In this document: in pieces, positions 33,747 through 43,331 of the stretch
Layout of the letters: every line of letters starts with the position of its first letter
How positions within the stretch are numbered: position 1 is the first letter of the stretch
Assembly (NCBI RefSeq): GCF_001314325.1
Contig: NZ_CP009429.1
Span: 4,092,501-4,156,500 of the forward strand
Length of the DNA stretch: 64,000 nucleotides
Direction of reading: 5' to 3'
Origin: Sphingopyxis macrogoltabida
Lineage (GTDB): Bacteria > Pseudomonadota > Alphaproteobacteria > Sphingomonadales > Sphingomonadaceae
Notes under the pieces: generated by a model
Databases searched by the model: none
What the model was told of the DNA's origin: nothing
The model's input: the letters and a program-made list of their open reading frames with translations, nothing else
Translations under genes and position numbers: made by a program

Positions 33747-35200
33747 TGTCCTGCCTCCGGCCGGTCGAACTGGATGATGTCGCTGTCGCCGCGCGGATCG
33801 CCGTCGAGCCCGCGCGTACCGATCGTGAAATCCTGCCGCGCCGGACCGATGGCGGGCGCCGCGACGAAAAGTTTGACGCTCGTGACGCTGTCGGCGGGCA
33901 GCGCCAGTTCGATACGCTGCCCGGCCTTTTCACGCGAACCGGCGTCGGTCCACAGCACCGCACCGGGAAGCCCGCTGACACTCACCGCGACCCGGCGCGG
34001 GCGCGTTTCCATATTGCGCAGCTTCAGCGTGTAATTGTTGCGGATGTGGCCGTCGGAAAGCTGGACGAAGAGCGGGCTGCGCTCGTGCTGGACGGCAAGG
34101 TCGAGCCGCGTCCGCTGGCCGAGCGAAAAGAGCATCGCCGCACCGATTGCGGTCCAGACGCCGAAATAGATCAAGGTGCGCGGACGCAGCAGCGTCTTGC
34201 GGATCGGCTGCCCGGTGCCGCCTGCCTTTTCGGTCGCCGCATCGTCGAGCGTGCAATAGTCGATCAGCCCGCGCGGGCGACCGACCTGCGCCATCGCCCC
34301 GTCGCACGCGTCGATACAGAGTGCGCAGGTGATGCAACCGATCTGCGGCCCTTCGCGAATGTCGATTCCCGTCGGGCACACGGCGACGCACTGGTTGCAG
34401 TCGATGCAGTCGCCGAAGCCGCCGGGGTGAGCCTGCGCCTTCTTGACGCTGCCGCGCGGTTCGCCGCGCCAGTCCTTGTATGTCACCAGCAGCGATTTTT
34501 CATCCATCATCGCGGTCTGGATGCGCGGCCAGGGGCACATGTAGACGCACACCTGTTCGCGCATAAATCCGCCGAGGATGAAGGTCGTCGCGGTCATCAC
34601 GGCGACGGTGCCATAGGCGACAAGCGCCGCCTGCCCGGTCCAGAAATCCGCCGTCAGCGTCGGCGCATCGGCGAAATACATGATCCACGCACCGCCGGTC
34701 CAAAAAGCGATCGTCAAATAGATGCTATATTTGACCGCCCGCTTCGTCAGCTTTTCGGCCGTCCACGGGCCGTTCGCCAGCCGGACCTGCGCATTGCGGT
34801 CGCCGTCGACCAGCCGGTCGACATGCTGGAACAGGTCGGTCCACACCGTCTGCGGACAGGCATAACCGCACCAGGCGCGGCCGACTGCGCTGGTGACAAG
34901 GAACAGCCCGATCCCCGCCATGATGAGCAGGCCCGCGACATAATAGAATTCATGTGGCCAGATCTCGATCTGGAACATGTAGAAACGCCGGTTCGCAAGG
35001 TCGACGAGCACCGCCTGATCGGGCGCGTAAGGACCGCGATCCCAGCGGATCCACGGCGTGCCGTAATAGATCGCCAGCGTCACCGCCATGATCGCCCATT
35101 TGAAGCGGCGGAAGGGACCGTTCACCGCTTTCGGGTAAACGCCCTTCCGCGCTTCATAGAGCGGCGCCGACTGGCCGGAAAGATCTTCAGGGCTGGCCAT
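33743..35200 (-). CDS. ccoG: Ferredoxin-like cbb3 accessory protein CcoG (RdxA/FixG)
   Basis: A 485-residue membrane protein with several hydrophobic helices and two 4Fe-4S motifs, CIDCNQCVAVCP and CITCALCIDACD, then a C-terminal Ig-like FixG domain. CcoG reduces copper for insertion in the oxidase. ATG 35200 follows GGGAG at proper spacing and overlaps the ccoP end by 14 bases; a longer upstream start would intrude into ccoP. Confidence 0.95.
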   Translation of the reverse strand: MASPEDLSGQSAPLYEARKGVYPKAVNGPFRRFKWAIMAVTLAIYYGTPWIRWDRGPYAPDQAVLVDLANRRFYMFQIEIWPHEFYYVAGLLIMAGIGLFLVTSAVGRAWCGYACPQTVWTDLFQHVDRLVDGDRNAQVRLANGPWTAEKLTKRAVKYSIYLTIAFWTGGAWIMYFADAPTLTADFWTGQAALVAYGTVAVMTATTFILGGFMREQVCVYMCPWPRIQTAMMDEKSLLVTYKDWRGEPRGSVKKAQAHPGGFGDCIDCNQCVAVCPTGIDIREGPQIGCITCALCIDACDGAMAQVGRPRGLIDYCTLDDAATEKAGGTGQPIRKTLLRPRTLIYFGVWTAIGAAMLFSLGQRTRLDLAVQHERSPLFVQLSDGHIRNNYTLKLRNMETRPRRVAVSVSGLPGAVLWTDAGSREKAGQRIELALPADSVTSVKLFVAAPAIGPARQDFTIGTRGLDGDPRGDSDIIQFDRPEAGQ

Positions 35201-36113
35201 CGGCTCCCGCCCCTTCGGCGACGGGCGCGAGCCCCTTCTCGCCGCCGCCCAGCGCATAGACATAGGCCGACAGCATCTTGATCGTGACCGGATCGAGCCG
35301 GCCACCCCAGCGCGGCATCACGCCGTTTCGCGGCTGCGTGATCGTCGCGGTCAGGCTGTCGCGATCGCCGCCGTACAGCCAGATCGCATCGGTCAGTTTC
35401 GGCGCGCCGACCTGCCGCCCGCCTTCGCCGCCCGCGCCGTGGCAGACCGCGCAATTGTCCGCGAACAGCGTCGCGCCGCGCGACGACGACGCGCTGACCT
35501 TTTCCTGCCGGCTGATCGTGCGCACGAAACTGACGACATCGCCGATCTGCGCCGCGTCGAGAATGCCGTCGCGGCCGAAGGCGGGCATCAGGCTGGTGCG
35601 GGTCGCCTTGTGGTCGGGATTCCGGATGCCGTGGGTGACCGTATATTCGATGGTCGCCAGATCGCCGCCCCACAGCCAGTCGTCGTCGGTCAGGCTCGGA
35701 TAGAGGTTCTTCACCCCCGCACCGCCAGCGCCGTGGCACTGGACGCAATGGACGCGGAACGCCGCGCCGCCGCCCTGCACCGCCGCCTGCATCAGTTCGG
35801 GCTTCGCGGGCAGATCGGTAATCGCGGTTGCGGCGATGGCATTGACCGTCGGCGCGCGGCGCTTCGCATCGGCCGCCATTTCCTTTGCAAGGTCGCCGCG
35901 GCTCGACCAGCCGAGGACGCCCTTGGTCGCGCTGTCGACCATCGGCCACGCCGGATAGAGGACGACATAAGCCAGCCCCCAGACGATCGTGGCGTAAAAG
36001 GTCCAGAGCCACCAGCGCGGCATCGGCGTGTCGAGTTCCTCGATCCCGTCCCACTCATGGCCGACCGTGCTCGTGCCGGTCGCCTCGTCGATGCGCTGTT
36101 TCAGATCAGCCAT
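35187..36113 (-). CDS. ccoP: cbb3 oxidase dihaem subunit CcoP
   Basis: A 308-residue membrane-anchored dihaem cytochrome c. An N-terminal helix (WWLWTFYATIVWGLAYVVLY) is followed by two haem motifs, CVQCH and CAVCH, each in a cytochrome c domain. It passes electrons to CcoO/CcoN. The ATG overlaps the ccoQ stop by eight bases. Confidence 0.96.
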   Translation of the reverse strand: MADLKQRIDEATGTSTVGHEWDGIEELDTPMPRWWLWTFYATIVWGLAYVVLYPAWPMVDSATKGVLGWSSRGDLAKEMAADAKRRAPTVNAIAATAITDLPAKPELMQAAVQGGGAAFRVHCVQCHGAGGAGVKNLYPSLTDDDWLWGGDLATIEYTVTHGIRNPDHKATRTSLMPAFGRDGILDAAQIGDVVSFVRTISRQEKVSASSSRGATLFADNCAVCHGAGGEGGRQVGAPKLTDAIWLYGGDRDSLTATITQPRNGVMPRWGGRLDPVTIKMLSAYVYALGGGEKGLAPVAEGAGADGQP

Positions 36114-36264
36114 GCTCGTCGTCCTTGAAGATCATGTTCGCGGCCTCTTCGTTGCGGGCGCGCGCGCTCGGCCGGAACGGCCAGGCGATAAGGGTGAGGA
36201 ACAGCAGCGCCATCGCGAGCAGCCCCCAGCTATCGGCGAAATGGCGAAGCGCGTCGTAGCTCAT
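36106..36264 (-). CDS. ccoQ: cbb3 oxidase small subunit CcoQ
   Basis: A 52-residue single-span protein ([16 protein letters not shown], then [20 protein letters not shown]). Size, position between ccoO and ccoP and the short basic-acidic tail identify CcoQ (FixQ), which stabilises the complex. ATG 36264 overlaps the ccoO stop (ATGA). Confidence 0.92.
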   Translation of the reverse strand: MSYDALRHFADSWGLLAMALLFLTLIAWPFRPSARARNEEAANMIFKDDEHG

Positions 36265-37025
36265 CGCGCCGCCTCCGTTTCGCCGGCGCGTTCCTGCGCC
36301 GCCGCCTTGTCGACATCGACCAGCGTGCCGAGCATCTGAAGATAGGCAATCAGCGCATCCATCTCGGTCACGCGCGCGGGGTCGCCGTCAAAATCGCGGA
36401 CCTGCGCCTTCGGATAGCGCTTCTGCAGATCGCCCGCGCCGGCATCGGGGTCGGCCTGCGCCCGGATGTCATCGTTCGCCTTGGCGATGTCGGCCTTCGT
36501 ATAGGGCACACCGACGCGATAGAGCGCGGTTAGGTCGTTCGACATATCCCCCGTCTGGAGATCGCGCTCAGCAAGGAAAGCGTAAGGCGGCATGATCGAT
36601 TCGGGCACGACGCTGCGCGGGTCGATCAGATGCGCCTTGTGCCATTCGTCCGAATAGCGGCCGCCGACGCGCGCCAGGTCGGGCCCGGTGCGCTTCGACC
36701 CCCATTGGAAGGGATGGTCGTACATGCTCTCGGCGGCGAGACTGTAATGGCCATAGCGTTCGACCTCGTCGCGGAACGGACGGATCATCTGGCTGTGACA
36801 GGTGTAGCAGCCCTCGCGCATATAGATGTTGCGCCCGGCGAGTTCGAGCGGGGTGTAGGGCCGCATGCCCTCGACCTTCTCGACCGTGTTGTCGATCCAG
36901 AAGAGCGGCGCGATCTCGACGATGCCGCCGATGGTGACGGTGAGCAGCGCGAGCGCGCCGAGCAACGTCACATTGCGTTCGATCTTCTTGTGGCTGAAGC
37001 CCTGTTTGGCGGGTCTGGTGGCCAT
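36261..37025 (-). CDS. ccoO: cbb3 oxidase monohaem subunit CcoO
   Basis: A 254-residue membrane-anchored cytochrome c. One N-terminal helix ([20 protein letters not shown]), the haem motif CYTCH in [13 protein letters not shown], and distal Met in ESIMPPYAF are as in CcoO (FixO). It relays electrons from CcoP to the CcoN catalytic subunit. Twelve bases separate it from ccoN. Confidence 0.97.
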   Translation of the reverse strand: MATRPAKQGFSHKKIERNVTLLGALALLTVTIGGIVEIAPLFWIDNTVEKVEGMRPYTPLELAGRNIYMREGCYTCHSQMIRPFRDEVERYGHYSLAAESMYDHPFQWGSKRTGPDLARVGGRYSDEWHKAHLIDPRSVVPESIMPPYAFLAERDLQTGDMSNDLTALYRVGVPYTKADIAKANDDIRAQADPDAGAGDLQKRYPKAQVRDFDGDPARVTEMDALIAYLQMLGTLVDVDKAAAQERAGETEAAR

Positions 37026-37037
37026 GATCCGGGCTCC

Positions 37038-38696
37038 TTATTCGGCAAGGACGGGCGCGAGCGGGCGGTCCGCTGCGGCGTTGTACGGGGTTTCGGTCAT
37101 CGGCTTTTCGGCGCGCACCTTGCCGCTGAGCGTCGCCCAGACGTTGAAGACCATGATCAGGAAGCCGGCGAGATACATCGCCCCGCCAGCGGCGCGGATC
37201 AGGTACATCGGGTGCATCGCCGCGACGCTTTCGACGAAGCTGTAGACGAGATAACCGTCGGCTCCATATTCGCGCCACATCAGGCCCTGCATGATGCCCG
37301 CGACCCACATCGACGCGGCGTAGAAAACGATGCCGACGGTCGCGAGCCAGAAGTGCCAGTTGACCATGCGCAGGCTGTAGAGCCGCTCGCGGCCCCACAG
37401 GCGCGGCACGAGATAATAGACGCAGGCGAAGGTGATCATGCCGTTCCAGCCGAGCGCGCCCGAATGGACGTGGCCGATCGTCCAGTCGGTATAGTGCGAC
37501 ATGGAGTTGACCCATTTGATCGACATCATCGGGCCTTCGAAGGTGCTCATGCCGTAGAAGGCGAGCGCCATCACCATCATGCGGATGATCGGGTCGGTGC
37601 GGATCTTGTCCCACGCGCCGTTCAGCGTCATCAGCCCGTTGATCATGCCGCCCCAGCTCGGCATCCACAGGATCACCGAAAAGACCATGCCCAGCGTCTG
37701 TGCCCAGTCGGGCAGCGCGGTGTAGTGGAGGTGGTGCGGCCCCGCCCAGATGTAGAGGAAGATCAGCGACCAGAAGTGGATGATCGAAAGGCGATAGCTA
37801 TACACCGGCCGCTCGGCCTGCTTCGGCACGAAATAATACATCATCGCGAGGAAGCCGGCGGTCAGGAAAAATCCGACCGCATTATGCCCGTACCACCATT
37901 GCGTCAGCGCATCCTGCACCCCGGCAAAGGCGGCGTAGCTTTTGGATCCGAAAATGCTGGTGGGCATCGACAGATTGTTGACGATGTGGAGCATCGCGAT
38001 GGTGACGATGAAGCTCAGGTAAAACCAGTTCGCGACATAGATATGCGGCTCGCGGCGCTTCACGATCGTGCCGACGAAGACGACCAGATAGGCGACCCAG
38101 ACAATCGTCAGCCACAGGTCGACATACCATTCGGGCTCGGCATATTCGCGTGCCTCGGTGACGCCCATCAGATAGCCGGTCGCGGCCAGCACGATGAAGA
38201 GCTGGTATCCCCAGAAGACAAAGCGCGCGAGCGTCGGGAAAGCGAGCCGCGCGCGGCAGGTGCGCTGGACGACGTAAAAGCTCGTCGCGATCAGCGCGTT
38301 GCCGCCGAAGGCGAAGATCACCGCCGAGGTGTGCAGCGGCCGCAGGCGCCCGAAGGTCGTATATTCAAGATTGAGGTTCAGCGCCGGGAAAGCGAGCTGC
38401 AATGCGATGAAGAGGCCTGCCGCCATGCCGGCGATGCCCCAGAACAGCGTGGCGACGACCCCCCAACGCACCGGATCGTCGTCATAGACGCCCTGATCGG
38501 CGGGCATCTTCAATATCCCGCGCGCGATCGCCTCATAATCGGCGCGCGACACGGTCGTCCAGAGCATCAGCAAAGCGGCCAGCGCGACGATGATCATATG
38601 GACGGCGAAGGGCGCATCGACCGCGACCGCCGCCATCACCAGCGCGAGCAGGGCCAGGCCGAGCCAGCCCCCCGCCTTTGCTACCAGAGTGTCCAT
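37038..38696 (-). CDS. ccoN: cbb3-type cytochrome c oxidase catalytic subunit CcoN
   Basis: A 552-residue haem-copper oxidase subunit I of the C type, with 12 or more membrane helices and the conserved metal-ligand His residues ([53 protein letters not shown]). This enzyme reduces oxygen with very high affinity. ATG 38696 ([10 protein letters not shown]) is used; it follows CAGGGACAAG. An FNR box lies 79 bases upstream, so the cco operon is expected to be induced at low oxygen. Confidence 0.97.
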   Translation of the reverse strand: MDTLVAKAGGWLGLALLALVMAAVAVDAPFAVHMIIVALAALLMLWTTVSRADYEAIARGILKMPADQGVYDDDPVRWGVVATLFWGIAGMAAGLFIALQLAFPALNLNLEYTTFGRLRPLHTSAVIFAFGGNALIATSFYVVQRTCRARLAFPTLARFVFWGYQLFIVLAATGYLMGVTEAREYAEPEWYVDLWLTIVWVAYLVVFVGTIVKRREPHIYVANWFYLSFIVTIAMLHIVNNLSMPTSIFGSKSYAAFAGVQDALTQWWYGHNAVGFFLTAGFLAMMYYFVPKQAERPVYSYRLSIIHFWSLIFLYIWAGPHHLHYTALPDWAQTLGMVFSVILWMPSWGGMINGLMTLNGAWDKIRTDPIIRMMVMALAFYGMSTFEGPMMSIKWVNSMSHYTDWTIGHVHSGALGWNGMITFACVYYLVPRLWGRERLYSLRMVNWHFWLATVGIVFYAASMWVAGIMQGLMWREYGADGYLVYSFVESVAAMHPMYLIRAAGGAMYLAGFLIMVFNVWATLSGKVRAEKPMTETPYNAAADRPLAPVLAE

Positions 38697-38774
38697 ATCG
38701 CTTGTCCCTGTTTTCGCGCGGCTTTGGCGCCGCATGGTTCAGGACCGCTCTTGGCCATGCGGCGGGGCAAAAAC

Positions 38775-38788
38775 ATTGACCAGGATCA
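38775..38788. promoter_or_regulatory. FNR box between ccoN and ompW-like gene
   Basis: TTGACCAGGATCAA fits TTGAY-N4-ATCAA. It is centred 85.5 bases from the ccoN ATG and 86.5 bases from the ompW-like ATG, so it could serve both divergent genes. At -41.5 spacing the ccoN leader would be about 44 bases. Confidence 0.85.
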
Positions 38789-38867
38789 ACGAATAGATTG
38801 CGCGGCATCAATGCCCGGCCGCCACGCCGGGTGCAGGGAGCCCAGGTCAACGCAAGGAGCAACGACC

Positions 38868-39539
38868 ATGAAAAAACAGCATCTCTCGCTGATCGCGCTG
38901 GCGGCCGCCGCCGCGATTCCCGGGCAGGCCGCGGCCAAGGCTGGCGATGTCCAGTTCAAGATTTTCGCGACCTATGTCGCACCCGACGGTAAGATCAGCG
39001 ACGTCAAGCTCGACCGGATCGGGCTTCCGGCCGGGACACAAACCAAGGCCGACGACAATGTCACGCCGACGGTCGCGATCGAATATTATGTCGCCGACCA
39101 TATCTCGCTCGAGACGATTGCCGGGGTGACCCAGCATGACGTGAACGGCCGTGGCGCGCTGAGCGGCGCGACGTTGGTGTCGAACGCCAAGATCGTCCCC
39201 GCGACGCTGACGCTCAAATATCATTTCGGCAAGGAAGGCGACATCCAGCCTTATGTGGGCGCGGGTCCGAGCTACTTCATCTTCATCGACGAAAAGCCCG
39301 GCGCCACGACCCGGTCGCTCGGCGCGACCCGCCAGAAGATGGGCGACAAGTTCGGCGCCGCGCTCCAGGCCGGGGTCGATATTCCGGTGAACGACAAGGG
39401 ACTCGCGCTATCCTTCGATGCCAAACGCTATTTCCTGCGTCCGACCGCGACATGGTATGCCGGGACGACCGAGGTGCTGAAGACGCGGCACAGGCTGGAT
39501 CCCTGGGTGATCAGCGCGGGCTTCGCTTTTCGTTTCTGA
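38868..39539 (+). CDS. ompW: OmpW-family outer-membrane protein
   Basis: A 223-residue small beta-barrel. A signal peptide (MKKQHLSLIALAAAAAIPGQAAA) is followed by VQFKIFATYVAPDG, an eight-stranded-barrel pattern with YHFGKEGDIQPYVGAGPSYF and a terminal aromatic residue (SAGFAFRF). ATG 38868 has AGGAG seven bases upstream. OmpW-type proteins are commonly FNR-controlled and accumulate at low oxygen; here it shares an intergenic FNR box with ccoN. Confidence 0.9.
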   Translation: MKKQHLSLIALAAAAAIPGQAAAKAGDVQFKIFATYVAPDGKISDVKLDRIGLPAGTQTKADDNVTPTVAIEYYVADHISLETIAGVTQHDVNGRGALSGATLVSNAKIVPATLTLKYHFGKEGDIQPYVGAGPSYFIFIDEKPGATTRSLGATRQKMGDKFGAALQAGVDIPVNDKGLALSFDAKRYFLRPTATWYAGTTEVLKTRHRLDPWVISAGFAFRF

Positions 39540-39564
39540 CCTCCCAACTGGCGCCGGTGACCGG

Positions 39565-40254
39565 TCAGCCTGCCATTTCGTTCAGAGCCGCAAGGTCGTT
39601 GATGACGATCTTGCGGCGGGATGGAAGGTCGATCAGGCCATCGGCGCGCATTTTGGTGAGCTGGCGGCTCGTGGTCTCGATGGTGAGACCCAAGATGTCG
39701 GCGATCTGCTGACGGCCGAAGGGCAGCTCGAAGCCGCGCGCCGTATCCGCCGCACCGGGAGGCGGCGACAAGCGATCGGCCATTTCGAGCAGGAAGGAGG
39801 CGACCTTCTCGGACGCCGACTTGCGCCCGAGCAGAAGCATCCAGCGGCGCGCACGATCGAGTTCGCCGAGTGTGCGGCGCAGCAATTTTTGTTGCAGATC
39901 GGGATGGTCGGCAGCGAACTCGTCGAACTGGTCGCGATGGAAGATGCAAAGCTCGGCGGCGCTGATCGCGCTGACGCTATATGGGCTTTCCTTACCGAAC
40001 GGTCGTCCGATGAAGTCCGAGGGAAAGACGATGCCGACGATCTGCTCGCGCCCGTCGGCAGTGGCGGCGACGAGTTTCAGGACGCCTTCGAGGACATTGG
40101 CGACGACCGGCGCGTCCTCGCCCTCCCACAGGAGCGTATGCCCGCTGCTCACGCGCTGGCGTCGGCCCATCCGGCCGAGCAACAGGAGCTCGTCCGGCCG
40201 CAGGCTCGCACAGATGGCGCGGTTGCGCACGATGCAGGACAGGCAATCGGTCAT
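39565..40254 (-). CDS. fnr: FNR-type oxygen-sensing transcription regulator 1
   Basis: A 229-residue CRP/FNR regulator. Cys4, Cys7 and Cys15 (CX2CX7C, the alphaproteobacterial FnrL/FnrN spacing) and Cys103 (AELCIFH) should bind a 4Fe-4S cluster that is destroyed by oxygen. GFELPFGRQQIADILGLTIETTSRQL is the helix-turn-helix, with the canonical E-x-x-S-R of FNR for TTGAT half-sites. It is 31 bases downstream of the FNR-boxed stress-protein gene, so it is probably autoregulated. Confidence 0.93.
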   Translation of the reverse strand: MTDCLSCIVRNRAICASLRPDELLLLGRMGRRQRVSSGHTLLWEGEDAPVVANVLEGVLKLVAATADGREQIVGIVFPSDFIGRPFGKESPYSVSAISAAELCIFHRDQFDEFAADHPDLQQKLLRRTLGELDRARRWMLLLGRKSASEKVASFLLEMADRLSPPPGAADTARGFELPFGRQQIADILGLTIETTSRQLTKMRADGLIDLPSRRKIVINDLAALNEMAG

Positions 40255-40285
40255 GCGTCGGACGCCCGGCAGGCGAGCATCGCGG

Positions 40286-41095
40286 TCAATGGGCGAGGAG
40301 GAGCGGCGCCGGCGCGGCTTCGAGCAGATAACGCGTCACCCCGCCGAACAGGGTTTCGCGTAGCCGCGGACGCCCATAGGCGCCCATCACGATGAGCCCC
40401 GGTGCCATTTCCTTCGCGGTTCGCTCGAGTATCTCCTCGGGCGTAAGCACCCCGCGATCGAGGCGGCGAAGCTCAGCATGAATGCCGTGCCGCGACAGAT
40501 AGCAGAGCGCGTCCTCGGCGGGCACCCGTCCCTCATCCGGCCCGACCTGCACCATCGCCACGCTGCCCGCGCCCGCCATCAACGGCCCCGCGGCGCGCAA
40601 GGCGTGCGCGGCTTGCGGGCTGCCGTTCCACAGGATCATCACCGGGGCATCAAGGTCGAGCGGCGGGCCTTCGGCGGGCAACGCGAGCACGGGCGCGGGC
40701 ACGGTCATTGCGAGGTCGCCCGCCAGCGTCGGCTGCGCGAGGCCGCGCCGGTCGCGGGGGCCGAGCGATACGATGGCAAGATCGGCTAGCGTCGCGGCGA
40801 GCGAGAGCGCCGCGAGCGCATCGCCGTCGGCGATGGCGACGTCCCAGGGCACATCCTCGCGCGCGAGCTGCGCCGCGAGCCGGGTCTCGAGCTCGGCATC
40901 GGCAAGCTGCGCCTTGGCGAGCTGTTCGCGCGCCAGATACATGCCGCCGAAGGGATCGGAGGCGATGAACTGCTGGAAGGGCGAGCAGATCAAGAAACTG
41001 AGATGAGCGCCGAGGCGCCGTCCGATAGCGAGCGCCGTCTCGGTGCGCGCGGCCATGGCCGGGCTGGCGTCGGCGTGAATCAAAAGATTTCGCAT
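40286..41095 (-). CDS. Universal stress protein, tandem-domain, FNR-controlled
   Basis: A 269-residue UspA-family protein with two Usp domains. The first starts MRNLLIHADASPAM and lacks an ATP loop; the second ends VMGAYGRPRLRETLFGGVTRYLL, with the G-2x-G-9x-G ATP-binding motif. ATG 41095 follows GGAG; an upstream in-frame codon at 41164 lies inside the FNR box and is unlikely. The FNR box (41149-41162) and a CGTAA-N3-TACGGA motif lie upstream. Expected role is survival at low oxygen. Confidence 0.9.
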   Translation of the reverse strand: MRNLLIHADASPAMAARTETALAIGRRLGAHLSFLICSPFQQFIASDPFGGMYLAREQLAKAQLADAELETRLAAQLAREDVPWDVAIADGDALAALSLAATLADLAIVSLGPRDRRGLAQPTLAGDLAMTVPAPVLALPAEGPPLDLDAPVMILWNGSPQAAHALRAAGPLMAGAGSVAMVQVGPDEGRVPAEDALCYLSRHGIHAELRRLDRGVLTPEEILERTAKEMAPGLIVMGAYGRPRLRETLFGGVTRYLLEAAPAPLLLAH

Positions 41096-41148
41096 GTCTT
41101 GCTCTCCTTCATGATGGAGAGGGAAGCGCTTATGCGCGCCGCCTTCAT

Positions 41149-41162
41149 TGACCCTGATCAAC
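41149..41162 (-). promoter_or_regulatory. FNR box upstream of usp1-fnr
   Basis: TTGACCCTGATCAA, centred 60.5 bases from the stress-protein ATG; a class II start would give a leader of about 19 bases containing GGAG. It would make fnr expression self-controlled. Confidence 0.82.
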
Positions 41163-41205
41163 AAATCCGCGCTTTCAGGCCGGCCGGCACAGTGGGTCGC
41201 TCCGT

Positions 41206-41219
41206 ATAATTACGAAATG
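41206..41219 (-). promoter_or_regulatory. CGNAANNNTACGKA-type motif, candidate FixJ site
   Basis: On the minus strand this reads CGTAATTATACGGA at about this position (within 41202-41222). It is one of six similar elements ahead of stress genes in this region. It is placed between the usp1-fnr unit and the rightward acetyltransferase gene. Assignment to FixJ is inference. Confidence 0.45.
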
Positions 41220-41265
41220 CGCCGACCGCGCGGGGCGTTAGCCTGACGTCGCAAAGGAGCAAGCG

Positions 41266-41433
41266 ATGCCGAGACCCAGTCCATTGACCCCATTTCGCGC
41301 GCACCCGTGCCGGACTCCGGTGAATCGCGCGCCGGCGGACCCGCGACGCGAGCAAAGCCGTATCGCGGGCACCCTCACCCTTCGCCCTTCGCCGCTCCGG
41401 CGGTCCGATCCAAATCAAGGAGACAGAGGATGA
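41266..41433 (+). CDS. Small open frame coupled to acetyltransferase gene
   Basis: A 55-codon frame starting ATG with an excellent AAAGGAG site and ending ATGA over the acetyltransferase start. The product (MPRPSPLTPFRAHPCRTP, then many Arg and Pro) matches no family and has no typical codon pattern, so it may be a leader peptide that couples translation, or a chance frame. Confidence 0.25.
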   Translation: MPRPSPLTPFRAHPCRTPVNRAPADPRREQSRIAGTLTLRPSPLRRSDPNQGDRG

Positions 41434-41975
41434 CGCTCACCAATGCGCCCGACACCACGCTCAGCGAGGCGACCGAGACCTGCCTGCAGACCCGCAGCGG
41501 CGTCGACCTTCGTCTCCGGCCGGTCGCGGAGAGCGACGCGGATATCGTCGATCATTTCTTCGACGGCCTGACGGCGGACGATATGCAGTTCCGCTTCCTG
41601 AGTGGCCAGTCGCACCTGTCGAGCGCCCAGCTCGCGGCGATGATCGGTGTCGATCACCGCCATCGCGAGCATCTGCTCGCGTTCGATGCCGCGACCTCGG
41701 AGCTGATTGCGAGCCTGCTGATTGCTGCCGACGATGGGTTCGTGACCGCCGAGGTCGCGATTTCGGTCGCGCCGGCGTATAAGACACGCGGCGTCGGCTG
41801 GACCCTCCTCAACCATGCCGTCGATCTCGCCCGCGCCCGCGGCCTCAAGACGTTGCGGTCGATCGAGAGCCGCGCCAATCGAGGCGCGATGGAGGTCGAG
41901 CGGACGCTGGGGTTCAAGGCGAGCGACTATGATGGCGACGCCACGCTCGCTCTGCTCGAACTCGAGCTTCGCTGA
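41430..41975 (+). CDS. GNAT-family N-acetyltransferase
   Basis: A 181-residue acetyltransferase-like protein. The GNAT core is visible as VAISVAPAYKTRGVGWTLLNHAVDLARARGLKTL, containing the acetyl-CoA pyrophosphate loop. VDLRLRPVAESDADIV with DDMQFRFLSG resembles the Pat/AcuA-like single-domain enzymes that acetylate protein lysines. ATG 41430 is preceded by AAGGAG. The substrate is not known; its place among stress genes suggests a role in metabolic shutdown. Confidence 0.82.
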   Translation: MTLTNAPDTTLSEATETCLQTRSGVDLRLRPVAESDADIVDHFFDGLTADDMQFRFLSGQSHLSSAQLAAMIGVDHRHREHLLAFDAATSELIASLLIAADDGFVTAEVAISVAPAYKTRGVGWTLLNHAVDLARARGLKTLRSIESRANRGAMEVERTLGFKASDYDGDATLALLELELR

Positions 41976-42026
41976 CCTTGGCCATCGGGTCGGCGCCCGG
42001 CAGGCAGGCGGCTGGAGACACTCCCA

Positions 42027-43043
42027 ATGGAGCAACGCTTTCATGCCATGCAGCTCGACACGCCGGGCGCACCGCTGCACCGTGTCGAACGCGCGATGCC
42101 GGCCCCGGCAGACGGCGAAATCAGGATCGCGATCACCGCTTGCGGCGTGTGCCGGACCGATCTCCATATCGCCGACGGCGACATCAGCGGCCGGCATCCG
42201 ATTGTCCCGGGCCATGAGATCGTCGGCCGCGTCGATGCACTCGGCGCGGGCGTCACGCGGTTCGGGCTTGGCGAGCGGGTCGGCGTGCCCTGGCTCGGCA
42301 GGAGTTGCGGCACCTGCCCCTATTGCGCTGCGGGCCATGAAAATCTCTGCGACGCGCCCGAGTTCACCGGATTCACGCGCGACGGCGGTTTCGCTTCGCA
42401 TGTCGTCGCCGATGCGCGATTTTGCCTCGCAATCCCTGCCGCCTTCGACGATCTTCATGCGGCGCCTTTGCTCTGCGCCGGCTTGATCGGCTACCGCGCC
42501 TATCGCATGGCGGACAGCGCGAAGGCGCTCGGCCTCTATGGTTTCGGCGCCGCCGCACATATTCTCGCGCAGCTCGCGATCGCCGACGGCACCGATGTCT
42601 ACGCCTTCACACGCGAAGGCGATACCGCTGGTCAGGATTTCGCCCGCCGCCTCGGTTGCGCCTGGGCGGGCGCGTCGACCGAAGCACCGCCGGACCCGCT
42701 CGACGCAGCGATCCTCTTTGCGCCGGTCGGAGCACTGGTTCCCGAAGCGCTACGCCATGTCCGCAAGGGCGGACGCGTCATCTGCGCCGGCATTCATATG
42801 AGCGACATCCCGTCCTTTCCTTATGCCGATCTCTGGGAGGAAAGGTCTATCCGGTCGGTCGCCAATCTGACCCGTGCCGATGGCGCAGCGTTTCTCGAAG
42901 CCGCGGCGCGCTGCGGCGTGCGGACGCATGTCACCGCGCTACCGCTCGCCGACGCCAATCGCGCGCTCGACCGGTTGCGCGCCGGCGAAGTCGAAGGCGC
43001 GCTCGTCCTCGTCCCCGAGGGCGCGCCTAGGGGGAATCCCTAA
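42027..43043 (+). CDS. Zinc-dependent alcohol dehydrogenase 1
   Basis: A 338-residue medium-chain dehydrogenase. Catalytic zinc ligands are in CGVCRTDLHIADGD and PGHEIVGRV; the structural zinc Cys set is CGTCPYCAAGHENLC. The nucleotide-binding loop is GLYGFGAAAH, less canonical than GxGxxG. The layout matches alcohol dehydrogenases of the AdhP-like group. ATG 42027 has GGAG nine bases upstream. It may recycle NADH by reducing aldehydes when oxygen is scarce (inference). Confidence 0.88.
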   Translation: MEQRFHAMQLDTPGAPLHRVERAMPAPADGEIRIAITACGVCRTDLHIADGDISGRHPIVPGHEIVGRVDALGAGVTRFGLGERVGVPWLGRSCGTCPYCAAGHENLCDAPEFTGFTRDGGFASHVVADARFCLAIPAAFDDLHAAPLLCAGLIGYRAYRMADSAKALGLYGFGAAAHILAQLAIADGTDVYAFTREGDTAGQDFARRLGCAWAGASTEAPPDPLDAAILFAPVGALVPEALRHVRKGGRVICAGIHMSDIPSFPYADLWEERSIRSVANLTRADGAAFLEAAARCGVRTHVTALPLADANRALDRLRAGEVEGALVLVPEGAPRGNP

Positions 43044-43108
43044 TGGCGCGCCCGCACCAGCGGCGCGAAAGTGGCGAAGGCCAGATCGGCCTGTCAGGAG
43101 AGACTGCC

Positions 43109-43309
43109 ATGGATCGTTTCGAGCGAGACCCCGCCAGCGCGGCGCGCCCTCCCGAATGTCCCGATTGCGACCCGCCGGCGCAGCCCGACAAGGCCTATCC
43201 GGAGACGCCGGCACCGGACCCCGATCGCCAGCCGCTGCGCACGTCGCCGGAGGCACCGGTGCTTCCCGACAGCCATCCGGAAGCCACGCCGCGCGAATAT
43301 CCCGAATAG
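43109..43309 (+). CDS. Small Pro/Asp-rich hypothetical protein
   Basis: A 66-residue hydrophilic protein (MDRFERDPASAARPPECPDC, then PETPAPDPDRQPL). ATG 43109 has CAGGAGAG upstream; a longer frame from 43043 lacks one. It is Pro-rich and probably disordered, with a CPDC pair. No family recognised. Confidence 0.5.
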   Translation: MDRFERDPASAARPPECPDCDPPAQPDKAYPETPAPDPDRQPLRTSPEAPVLPDSHPEATPREYPE

Positions 43310-43331
43310 CTGCGCGCGGCCGGACAAGACC

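Noticed and set aside
36630..39539. A 969-codon plus-strand open frame ending in the OmpW-like protein
   Set aside because: Most of it is antisense to ccoO and ccoN. Only the last 224 codons, with signal peptide and ribosome site at 38868, form the real gene.
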